Below are positions 1 through 5,119 of a stretch of DNA of 5,119 nucleotides, piece by piece. This DNA is from Deltaproteobacteria bacterium (lineage in GTDB: Bacteria > Myxococcota_A > Polyangia > Polyangiales > Ga0077539): assembly GCA_947494865.1 (NCBI GenBank), contig CANMAT010000378.1, forward strand, positions 1 through 5,119, read 5' to 3'. The translations under genes and the position numbers were made by a program. A model generated the notes under the pieces. The model had not been told where the DNA came from. It worked only from the letters and a program-made list of their open reading frames with translations, and did not search any database. Numbering within the stretch: position 1 is the first letter of the stretch; every line of letters starts with the position of its first letter.

Positions 1-57
1 CGGCTCTCGGAGGCCTTTCTGCGCGGTTACCTCGGCGGCCTGCCGAAGAACTTCTGA
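1..57 (+). CDS. C-terminal end of an unidentified protein (partial; start lies before the window)
   Basis: An open frame runs from the first base and ends at TGA 55-57, giving the 18-residue tail RLSEAFLRGYLGGLPKNF. This is too short to assign a family. Codon choice is GC-rich, and the frame leads directly into a ribosome-binding-like GAGGG that overlaps its stop. The next gene starts only 11 bases after the stop, which strongly suggests one operon. Because that next gene encodes a TOPRIM-like protein, and such proteins are often paired with an AAA or SMC-like ATPase in defence modules, an ATPase is the leading guess. That guess rests on context alone; no Walker or other motif is visible in this tail. 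Confidence 0.55.
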   Translation, partial: RLSEAFLRGYLGGLPKNF

Positions 58-60
58 GGG
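56..60 (+). promoter_or_regulatory. Ribosome binding site overlapping the upstream stop codon
   Basis: GAGGG overlaps the last two bases of the upstream TGA and lies 8 bases before GTG 69. This favours GTG 69 over the adjacent GTG 72 as the start of the TOPRIM-like gene, and it suggests translational coupling to the preceding gene. It also supports an N-terminus well upstream of ATG 224, the first start codon in the frame that encodes the rest of the protein. Confidence 0.5.
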
Positions 61-68
61 CTGTCACC

Positions 69-748
69 GTGGTGAGGTTTGGCATCATCGCCGAGGGCGT
101 CACCGACCAGATCGTGCTCGAGGCAATTCTCGCGGGTACTTCGAAGACGACGACCTCGACCCGACGCCCCTCCAACCACCCGCCGCCCTCGCCTCACCCG
201 CCGTCGGCAACGCGGGCTGGGGCATGGTGCTGAAGCACTTCGAAACGCGACGCTTCGCCGACGCGCTCGACAGTGGCCTCGTCGACTACATCGTGGTGCA
301 GATCGACACCGACGTCTCGGAGCAGAAGGGCTATGACGTTTCGTGGCGCGAGGCCGGCCGCGAGCTCACCGTGACCGAGCTCATCGAACGGGTCATCGCG
401 CGGCTGCGCCGGGCCGCGGGCGAGGCGGTGTTCGACAAACACCGCGAGCGCCTGATCTTTGCGGTAAGCGTGCACGCAATCGAGTGCTGGCTCCTTCCGC
501 TGCTGTGCAGCAACAACAAGCGCAAGAAGACCACCGGCTGCCTCGAAGCGGCCAACAAGGCGCTCCGAGCGAGCGATCGCGCCACGCTCTCCACGAGCGC
601 TGGCGCGAAGGATCGCCACGCGTACCTGGCGGTCGCCCGTGCGTTCGACGAACACAGCGTGTTGCTCGACGCGTCGAGTCACAACGAGAGCTTCGCGGCG
701 TTCATCGCTGCCCTCGACGAGCACCGCCACCGTTCACAGCGACCGTGA
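69..748 (+). pseudogene. TOPRIM-like nuclease-type protein interrupted by a one-base frameshift
   Basis: The gene reads from GTG 69 as VVRFGIIAEGVTDQIVLEAI up to about base 136, then continues in the -1 frame from TAC 137 to TGA 746-748. The original reading frame would stop at TGA 231-233 after 54 codons. Joined, the product is about 226 residues. The early AEGVTD carries the catalytic-type Glu of TOPRIM folds after a hydrophobic strand. The strand VDYIVVQIDTD (bases 281-313) carries the DxD metal-binding pair. A later VHAIECWLLP (bases 472-501) resembles the conserved Glu-Trp-Leu-Leu segment of DUF4276/RloB-like proteins, and the end has SHNESFAAFIAAL. TOPRIM proteins of this size often act as the nuclease partner of an AAA ATPase in anti-phage systems; that role is inferred here. 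A fragment restarting at ATG 224 would keep DxD but lose the Glu. Codons are richer in A/T-ending triplets than in the minus-strand genes, which fits acquired DNA. The lesion could be a true mutation or a sequencing or assembly error. Confidence 0.62.
134..137 (+). other. Frameshift site (apparent loss of one base)
   Basis: Upstream coding sense is in the frame of GTG 69 (CTC GCG GG.), and downstream sense begins at TAC 137 (YFEDDDLDP). Adding one base within or beside the GGG at 134-136 would restore one continuous frame, reading Ala-Gly-Tyr-Phe across the join. No classic X-XXY-YYZ slippery heptamer is seen, so programmed frameshifting is not supported. Confidence 0.6.
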
Positions 749-773
749 ACGCGTTCACGGTCAACGTGAACGG
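730..773. repeat. Nested palindrome of four GTGAACG half-sites between convergent genes; possible bidirectional terminator
   Basis: The core at 741-762 is a perfect 22-base palindrome with arms GACCGTGAAC and GTTCACGGTC around a central GC. It overlaps the TGA at 746-748. An outer pair, CCGTTCAC at 730-737 and GTGAACGG at 766-773, forms a second inverted repeat around it. Half-sites therefore sit at 731-737, 744-751, 752-759 and 765-772 in alternating orientation. The location between a + gene ending at 748 and a - gene ending at 784 fits transcription termination on both strands. There is no T-run, so a standard intrinsic terminator is not shown. A protein-binding site or a dispersed intergenic repeat family is equally possible. 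Confidence 0.6.
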
Positions 774-783
774 CTCGCGTCGC

Positions 784-2574
784 TCACCACCGGTGCAGCA
801 CGGTGCCCGCGTAGCCCACCGCGTACACGTCGTCGGGTCCGCTGCCCCACACCGCGAGCAGATCCTCCGCGGTGCCGCTCTCTTCGAGCGCCCATCGCGT
901 GCCCCCGCGCGTCGCGTGGAGCACCACGCCCCCAGAGCCCACCGCGTACACGTCGTCGGGTCCGCTGCCCCACACGCCGAAGAGCGCCGCCTCGGTGCCC
1001 GTCGCGACGCGCGTCCATCCCCTCGCCGTCGCGTCGAGGTGCAGCACCGTACCCCCTTTGCCCACGGCGTACACGTCGCCGCGCGCGCTGCCCCACACGC
1101 CCGTGAGGTCGGCCGTGGTGCCGCTCGCGCGCGTCTCCCACGTGTCGCCCGCGTCGCGCGAGTGAACGATCGTGCCGCTCGAGCCCACGGCCCACACGTC
1201 GTCGCGCGCGCTGCCCCACACCGCGAAGAGCGCCACCCGCACGCCGCTCACCCGCGGCGACCACGAGCGCCCGCCGTCGCTCGAGCGCGCCACCGCGCCG
1301 CGCGCGCCCACCGCGACGAGCTCCGTCGGCGACGCCGCCCACAGCGCCACCCCCGCCCGCTCCGTGCCGAGGGGAACCTCTCGCCACCGCTGCCCGTCAT
1401 CGTCGGACCGGATCGCCGAGATGCCGCCGGTGAGCGCCACCAGCGCGCCGGGCCCTACGCCGCGCACCGCCACGATGTGGTTCGTTACGCCCGTCGACGC
1501 CGCGCGCCACGAGCGCCCGCGGTCGGTGCTCTGCAGGTACACCCCCTGCGCGCCCGCCACGTGAACCCTCTCCGGCCCGCGGCCCCACACCGTGAACAGC
1601 GCCGTCGACCGCACGCCCACGCGCGACTGCCACACGTCGCCCTCGCGCACCACCACCGCGCCGTGCTCGCCGACGGCCACCTCCGCCCGCGCGCCGCGCG
1701 CCACGCCGTTGAGCGACGCCGCCTCGTCGATCACCGCGCGCACGCACCGCGACGCCGTGATCGACACCACCGCGCCGCGCATCCCCACCGCGCGCGCGCC
1801 GCCGTCGACCGCCGTCACGTCGAAGAGGTCGTCGGACGTGTCGCACACGATGGGCGCGCACCCCTCGCCCCGCGCGTCGCAGCGCACCACCGCGCCCTGC
1901 CAGCCCACCGCGTAGAGCGCGCTCCCGTCGTGCGCCACGCCGGGCAACGTCACGCTCACGCCGCTCGCGAGCGCCTCCCACGCGCCGCCCTCGCGGAGCC
2001 GCGCGAGGCCGCCGCGCGGGCCCGTGGCGAACGCCGTCCCGTCGTGGGCCACCGTGACCGCGAGCATCCCCTCAGGGCGTCGCGGGAGGGCGCGCCAGCG
2101 CGCGCCGCCGTCGTCGCTGCGAATCGCGTCGCCGCGTCGACCGACGGCCACCACCGTCGCGCCGCGGCCCGCGACCGCGTCGAGGTCCGCCGTCGTGCCG
2201 CTCGCGACGGGCGCCCACGCGTTGCCCCCGTCGACGGAGCGCAGCACCACACCGCCCGCGCCGACCGCGATGCGCACCCCCGCGTGACCCCACACCGCGT
2301 TGAGCGAGGCGCCCGTGCGCGCGTCGACGGACGCCCAGGTGGCGCCGCCGTCGTCGCTGCGCACCACCGCGCCGCGCTCGCCCACGGCCACGAAGGCGCG
2401 CGCTCCGTCGCTCCACACGGCGTTGAGCGTGTTGCCCTGCGGCGACGGGAGCGACCAATGCCACCGCCCCTCGCGCCGCACCGTCTCTGTGTGGGATCGC
2501 GCGCGCCCGTCGCCGCGGCACGCGCAGAGCGCCGCGATCAGGCAGGCGGCATGTCGCAGACGTTGCCGTAGCAC
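784..2574 (-). CDS. Lipoprotein made of about 14 YCF48/BNR-like beta-propeller repeats
   Basis: This is a 596-residue predicted lipoprotein. The chosen start is GTG 2574-2572, giving MLRQRLRHAACLIAALCAC: a basic n-region, a hydrophobic core and an LCAC lipobox with Cys19 as the lipidation site. The residue after Cys is Arg, so outer-membrane sorting is plausible. The open frame extends further upstream, but those residues are Arg-rich shadow of the preceding gene. From about residue 48 the protein is a chain of 38-42 residue repeats of the form LxAVWGSGPDDVYAVGxxGxVxHS followed by an Asp-box SxDxGxxW. Asp-boxes end at Trp80, 120, 160, 356, 397, 438 and 479; repeats at about residues 170-320 are degenerate. 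The last repeat stops at HRW, and the N-terminal GRWHW segment could supply its missing strand, closing the ring. Fourteen units would suit two seven-bladed propellers (inference). The gene overlaps the upstream lipoprotein gene by 37 bases in another frame, so it is probably co-translated. Such repeat proteins are common in myxobacteria; the ligand is unknown. Confidence 0.88.
   Translation of the reverse strand: MLRQRLRHAACLIAALCACRGDGRARSHTETVRREGRWHWSLPSPQGNTLNAVWSDGARAFVAVGERGAVVRSDDGGATWASVDARTGASLNAVWGHAGVRIAVGAGGVVLRSVDGGNAWAPVASGTTADLDAVAGRGATVVAVGRRGDAIRSDDGGARWRALPRRPEGMLAVTVAHDGTAFATGPRGGLARLREGGAWEALASGVSVTLPGVAHDGSALYAVGWQGAVVRCDARGEGCAPIVCDTSDDLFDVTAVDGGARAVGMRGAVVSITASRCVRAVIDEAASLNGVARGARAEVAVGEHGAVVVREGDVWQSRVGVRSTALFTVWGRGPERVHVAGAQGVYLQSTDRGRSWRAASTGVTNHIVAVRGVGPGALVALTGGISAIRSDDDGQRWREVPLGTERAGVALWAASPTELVAVGARGAVARSSDGGRSWSPRVSGVRVALFAVWGSARDDVWAVGSSGTIVHSRDAGDTWETRASGTTADLTGVWGSARGDVYAVGKGGTVLHLDATARGWTRVATGTEAALFGVWGSGPDDVYAVGSGGVVLHATRGGTRWALEESGTAEDLLAVWGSGPDDVYAVGYAGTVLHRW
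813..975 (-). repeat. Exact 40-base direct repeat with 123-base spacing in the propeller gene
   Basis: Bases 813-852 and 936-975 are identical and encode VWGSGPDDVYAVG in the last two propeller repeats. The shorter word CTGCCCCACAC (+ strand) recurs at 842, 965, 1088 and 1211, exactly 123 bases (41 codons) apart. A degenerate copy at 1334 keeps the same register. This points to recent unit duplication near the 3' end of the gene. Confidence 0.85.
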
Positions 2575-4637
2575 ATAAGACCCATGCAACAGTCGTTGGT
2601 GCTCCCGCAAGTCTGACCGCGGCGGCGGCACTCGGCGGGAGGCGGCGGCTGGCACGTGGAGCGCGTCGCGTCCATCGGGTCGGGGCGGCACGCCCCGCCG
2701 CAGCAGTCGGCCGACGAGCGGCACACCTCGCCCGTCATGCGGCACGCCTCGGCGGCCCAGTAGGCCGAGAGGTTCTCGGTGGAGACGTCTTGCCCCGGGA
2801 GCCAGTAGCCCACGTGGCTCGGGTCTTCGCCCGCGCGCGGCGAGGCCTCGACGGCCGTCACCCAGATCTGCCGACGGCGCGTACCCCGCGTGCCCGCCTG
2901 CGCGTTGCCGTAGTCGCGCCGCGAGAAGTACGCGAGCCACAGGAGCCGTCGCCCGCCGCCCTCTTCAGTGGTGAAGGGCGAGAACGTGGGGCGGTAAGAC
3001 TCGACGCCGTTGGCGCCGCCGTTGGCGCGGTCGAGGCGCCACGGCGTGCCGTCGCCGTCGCGCTCGACGAGGTACAGCGCGCCGGGGCCCGTCATCGAGA
3101 ACGCCCCGACGCCGTGCTGAAACGCGAGGTAGCGCGAGTTGGGCGACCACGTGGGGTACGCGTCGGTCTCGCCCGCGGGCGTGGCCATGGCGAGCGCGCT
3201 CCCGCGGTGAAGAATGCGCGGCGCGTCGAACACCGTGGGCCGCGTGCCGGGGTCGCGCAAGAGGGCCAGGTCGCCGCGCACGGGGTTGCCCTGCGAGTCG
3301 AGCGCCACGTTGGCGATGTAGGCGATGTTGCGCCCGTCGGGCGACCACTCGGGCTGCGTGGCGTTCTCGGTGGGGAGGCCCGTCACGGGCTCGTCGGCGC
3401 CGGTGCGCGGGTTGATCATCCCGAAGGCGCCCGCCCACCGATCGGTGGCGCAGGTGACGAGGCGCGTGCCGTCGGGGTTGAACGACGCGCACTGAAACGC
3501 ACCCGCGGCGGCCACGGTGGGCGCCGGGTCGACGGTGAGGTCGGCGGTGAGGTCGAACACGCCGCCGCCCATGCCCGCGCCGGTGGTGGTCTGCGCGGCG
3601 AGGTAGCGCCCGTCGCGCGAGACGGTGTGGCACGCCACGCAGCGGGTGCCGTCGCGCATGCGCGGGGCCGGCTGCGGAATGAGGTCGACGCTCGTCGCCG
3701 CGTCGGGGCGAATGCGCGCCATGCGACCGGCGAGGAGGTTCCAGTAATAGACCGAGCCGTACACGGCGCCGTGGGAGAAGCGAACGCGCACCGGCGAGCC
3801 CGCGAGCACGTCGCCGGTGGCCATCTCCCAGCGGTCGACGGTGACGGTGAGCGCGTCGTCGAGGTCGCTCTCGACGGCCGCGCGCCACGCCTCGGCGCCC
3901 ACGCGGTGCGCGAAGGTGAACGCGTTGCCCGTATGCTCGAGGTACACCGTGGTGACGGCGTGCCGCTTGGCGATGCGCACGCGGTAGATGTCGCCCTCGG
4001 CGCCGCGCTCCCACTGCAGCGTGGCGGGCGCCACGTTGTTGGGCATGAGCGCGCCGTCGAGCGGGTACACGACGCGCGTGGCGCGCGCGGGGTCGTTGCG
4101 CAGCGTGGCCCCCGCGAAGGGCGCGGCGAGGTTGGGCCGCGGCGGGTCGAACACGTCGCGCTGCACCACCACCGAGAGCGTGGTGGTGGCGTTGAGCACC
4201 GCGGCGCGCGCGCCCGTGACCGACACCCGCACGGTGACGGTGCCGCCGCCGACGCCCGAGGCCGTGAACAGCCCGTCGCCGTTGATGTCGCCGAGGCGCA
4301 GGTCGGAGAGGCTCCACACGCCGTTGGGCATCACCACGCGGGCGCCGTCGCGCCGCACGCCGTAGGCGCGGAGCGCGAGCGTGGGGCGGTCGCCGTTGCG
4401 CGCGGTGAGCGAGGCGTTGCCGGGGTCGATCTCGACGCCGATCACCTCGCGCGCGTCGCCCGCGTCGTCGGCGGGGCGCGCGTCGAAGACGGGCCCGTCG
4501 GGCGTGACGGCCGCGTCGTCGGCGTCGACCGCGGCGCCGTCGGGCGCGGTGTCTCCGGGCGGCGACGTGGCGTCACACCCGAAGAGGCCGGCAACGACGA
4601 CGAAGAACACCCCGTAGCGAGAGCTGTGTGCGCGCAT
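2538..4637 (-). CDS. Lipoprotein with Ig-like region, CxxCH haem motif, PD40/TolB-like propeller and two cystine-knot-like modules
   Basis: This is a 699-residue predicted lipoprotein. The chosen start is ATG 4637-4635, because it gives a clean signal MRAHSSRYGVFFVVVAGLFGC with lipobox LFGC (Cys21). A TTG at 4697 would add 20 residues that spoil the signal peptide. Residues 22-63 form an Asp/Ala/Pro-rich linker. About 65-158 resembles a bacterial Ig-like (Big2-type) domain ending GLFTASGVGGGTVTVRV. About 160-325 is a beta-rich region of unknown family. CVACH at 333-337 is a c-type haem attachment motif, followed by TVSRDGRYLAAQ. From about 380 to 600 come propeller-type motifs: NPDG 387-390, SPDG 432-435 and SPNS 498-501 (PD40/TolB-like). 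Residues 632-694 hold two six-cysteine modules. The protein is likely exported and anchored to the outer membrane; its substrate is unknown. If haem is attached, export by Sec and cytochrome c maturation would be needed. It probably heads a two-gene unit with the downstream repeat lipoprotein, whose start lies inside its last 13 codons. Confidence 0.88.
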   Translation of the reverse strand: MRAHSSRYGVFFVVVAGLFGCDATSPPGDTAPDGAAVDADDAAVTPDGPVFDARPADDAGDAREVIGVEIDPGNASLTARNGDRPTLALRAYGVRRDGARVVMPNGVWSLSDLRLGDINGDGLFTASGVGGGTVTVRVSVTGARAAVLNATTTLSVVVQRDVFDPPRPNLAAPFAGATLRNDPARATRVVYPLDGALMPNNVAPATLQWERGAEGDIYRVRIAKRHAVTTVYLEHTGNAFTFAHRVGAEAWRAAVESDLDDALTVTVDRWEMATGDVLAGSPVRVRFSHGAVYGSVYYWNLLAGRMARIRPDAATSVDLIPQPAPRMRDGTRCVACHTVSRDGRYLAAQTTTGAGMGGGVFDLTADLTVDPAPTVAAAGAFQCASFNPDGTRLVTCATDRWAGAFGMINPRTGADEPVTGLPTENATQPEWSPDGRNIAYIANVALDSQGNPVRGDLALLRDPGTRPTVFDAPRILHRGSALAMATPAGETDAYPTWSPNSRYLAFQHGVGAFSMTGPGALYLVERDGDGTPWRLDRANGGANGVESYRPTFSPFTTEEGGGRRLLWLAYFSRRDYGNAQAGTRGTRRRQIWVTAVEASPRAGEDPSHVGYWLPGQDVSTENLSAYWAAEACRMTGEVCRSSADCCGGACRPDPMDATRSTCQPPPPAECRRRGQTCGSTNDCCMGLMCYGNVCDMPPA
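2556..2744 (-). other. Two tandem six-cysteine modules with inhibitor-cystine-knot spacing
   Basis: These are the C-terminal modules of the 699-residue lipoprotein. Module one has Cys 632, 639, 645, 646, 650 and 662 (C-x6-C-x5-CC-x3-C-x11-C). Module two has Cys 670, 677, 683, 684, 689 and 694 (C-x6-C-x5-CC-x4-C-x4-C). Both contain the pattern CxxxGxxCxxxxDCCxGxxC, and a PPPP linker lies between them. This spacing matches that of knottins such as conotoxins and dickkopf-like Cys-rich domains; the disulphide fold itself is inferred. Such modules would form disulphides only after export. Confidence 0.75.
3627..3641 (-). other. CxxCH c-type haem-binding motif
   Basis: The codons encode C333-V-A-C336-H337 in the PD40-like lipoprotein, preceded by RMRDGTR and followed by TVSRDGRYL. 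The motif is the covalent haem attachment signature of c-type cytochromes, and the exported location suits it. Only one copy is present, and the distal ligand cannot be picked out. It could alternatively be a relict of a cytochrome-like insert in the propeller. Confidence 0.6.
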
Positions 4638-4650
4638 GCGTGAGGCCGTC

Positions 4651-4681
4651 GTTATACACCCACTCCGCCGCCCGCTGTCGG
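4651..4681 (-). promoter_or_regulatory. Possible promoter of the lipoprotein pair
   Basis: Read on the minus strand, TATAAC (4656-4651) is an isolated AT-rich word in extremely GC-rich DNA, inside the 60-base gap before ATG 4637. CCGACA (4681-4676) lies 19 bases upstream as a weak -35 candidate. The -10 is only 13 bases from the ATG, so the transcript would be nearly leaderless, and no clear Shine-Dalgarno sequence is visible. The three minus-strand genes may instead be one operon. Confidence 0.25.
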
Positions 4682-4697
4682 CGCTTCTCCCCGCCAA

Positions 4698-5119
4698 TCA
4701 GAACGTGCCCGCGACGCCGAGCGCGGCCCCGCCGGGCGCGAGCGACGCGACGGGCACCACGCGCCCCGCGCGCGCCACGGTCGCCGCGGGCGACGCCGAC
4801 GCCGACAGCTCGTAGCCGATCACCCCGCCGACCGTCGCCGCGCCGAGGAACACCAGCGACGACGCGCGCCAGTCGAGGTCGGTGGCCGACACGACCGCGA
4901 GGCCCGCGGCGCTCCCCGCGAGCGCGCCGAGCGACGAGCCCCACCACGCGCCGTTGCCGCCGAGGCGATCGCCCATGAGCGTGACGCCCGCCGCGGCCCC
5001 GATGCCCGCGCCGAGAAACGCCGGCGCGAAGATGGCCGTCGGGAGGCGCCCCTGGCACGCGCTGCTCTGCGACCCAGTGGGCGTGGCGGCTTCGAGCGCG
5101 TCGAAGCCGCAGGCGAGGC
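4698..5119 (-). CDS. Gly/Ala-rich membrane or envelope protein, C-terminal part (start lies beyond the window)
   Basis: The reading frame is open from the window edge (first full codon 5117-5115) to TGA 4700-4698, giving 139 residues. It begins LACGFDALEAATPTGSQSSA. An ATG at 4976 is in frame, but coding sense continues upstream of it, so it is not the real start. Two Gly/Ala-rich hydrophobic stretches are visible: AIFAPAFLGAGIGAAAGVTL (about residues 29-48) and SSLGALAGSAAGLAVVSA (about 60-77). A third runs SSLVFLGAATVGGVIGYEL (about 83-101). The spacing of Gly residues is glycine-zipper-like. The C-terminus VPVASLAPGGAALGVAGTF ends in Phe with alternating small and hydrophobic residues, reminiscent of a terminal strand of an outer-membrane protein. 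The family is not recognised. It is separated from the next lipoprotein gene by 60 bases and has the same orientation, so an operon is possible. Confidence 0.72.
   Translation of the reverse strand, partial: LACGFDALEAATPTGSQSSACQGRLPTAIFAPAFLGAGIGAAAGVTLMGDRLGGNGAWWGSSLGALAGSAAGLAVVSATDLDWRASSLVFLGAATVGGVIGYELSASASPAATVARAGRVVPVASLAPGGAALGVAGTF

Noticed and set aside
69..140. Programmed -1 frameshifting in the TOPRIM-like gene
   Set aside because: There is no slippery heptamer in the right phase, and the GGG run is too short for phase variation or efficient slippage.
194..730. Minus-strand open frame of 178 codons opposite the TOPRIM-like gene
   Set aside because: It has no recognisable motif, while the + strand carries EGxTD, DxD and IECWLLP in proper order.
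813..1345. CRISPR-like regular repeats
   Set aside because: The 123-base period is a multiple of three and encodes homologous protein repeats; the intervening sequences are coding and related to each other, unlike spacers.
343..2571. Long + strand open frame of 742 codons
   Set aside because: It is Arg/His/Pro/Ala-rich without domain character and lies antisense to the propeller lipoprotein, whose regular repeats and signal peptide show the true strand. Long shadow frames are expected at this GC content.
2575..2940. N-terminal extension of the propeller lipoprotein to a start at 2940
   Set aside because: The extra 122 residues are Arg/Pro-rich shadow of the upstream gene and would bury the lipoprotein signal peptide in the interior.
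4257..4290. DINGDG (residues 117-122) as a calcium-binding EF-hand or dockerin loop
   Set aside because: It is a single short match inside an Ig-like strand pattern, without a second loop or the full set of ligand positions.
2790..4643. Long + strand open frame of 617 codons
   Set aside because: It is antisense to the PD40-like lipoprotein and made of Arg/Gly/His/Val-rich low-complexity sequence with no motif, so it is a composition artefact.

Overview
The window looks like a very GC-rich chromosome of a predatory or soil deltaproteobacterium of the myxobacterial type (Polyangia-like). This is inferred from the extreme GC content at third codon positions, from two adjacent large lipoproteins with Asp/Ala/Pro-rich linkers or long runs of WG/AVG propeller repeats, and from a Gly/Ala-rich envelope protein. 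No ribosomal or other taxonomic marker is present, so the assignment is a judgement of style.

Layout. Positions 1-57 (+) hold the last 18 codons of an unidentified gene. Twelve bases later a second + strand gene begins (69-748). It encodes a TOPRIM-like protein with an N-terminal EGxTD motif and an internal DxD motif, and it is interrupted by a one-base frameshift near 135-137. The pair has the layout of two-gene ATPase/TOPRIM nuclease defence modules, but the partner lies outside the window. A nested palindrome built from four GTGAACG half-sites (730-773) separates this module from three convergent genes on the minus strand.

Minus strand, in transcription order. The first (5119-4698) is the C-terminal part of a Gly/Ala-rich membrane or envelope protein. 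The second (4637-2538) is a 699-residue lipoprotein with an Ig-like (Big-type) region, one CxxCH haem-binding motif, TolB/PD40-like propeller motifs and two C-terminal six-cysteine modules with inhibitor-cystine-knot spacing. The third (2574-784) is a 596-residue lipoprotein made almost entirely of about 14 propeller repeats with Asp-boxes. The second and third genes overlap by 37 bases in different frames and are probably co-transcribed. Together they would place large beta-propeller scaffolds on the outer membrane surface or in the periplasm. Their ligands cannot be read from the sequence.

The points most worth following up are the frameshifted TOPRIM gene with its cut-off partner, the tandem knottin-like modules on a haem-motif propeller lipoprotein, and the exact 123-bp periodicity of the repeat lipoprotein, which suggests recent growth at its C-terminal end. 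There are no gene-free stretches above 300 bases, and no RNA genes, CRISPR arrays or insertion sequences were seen.
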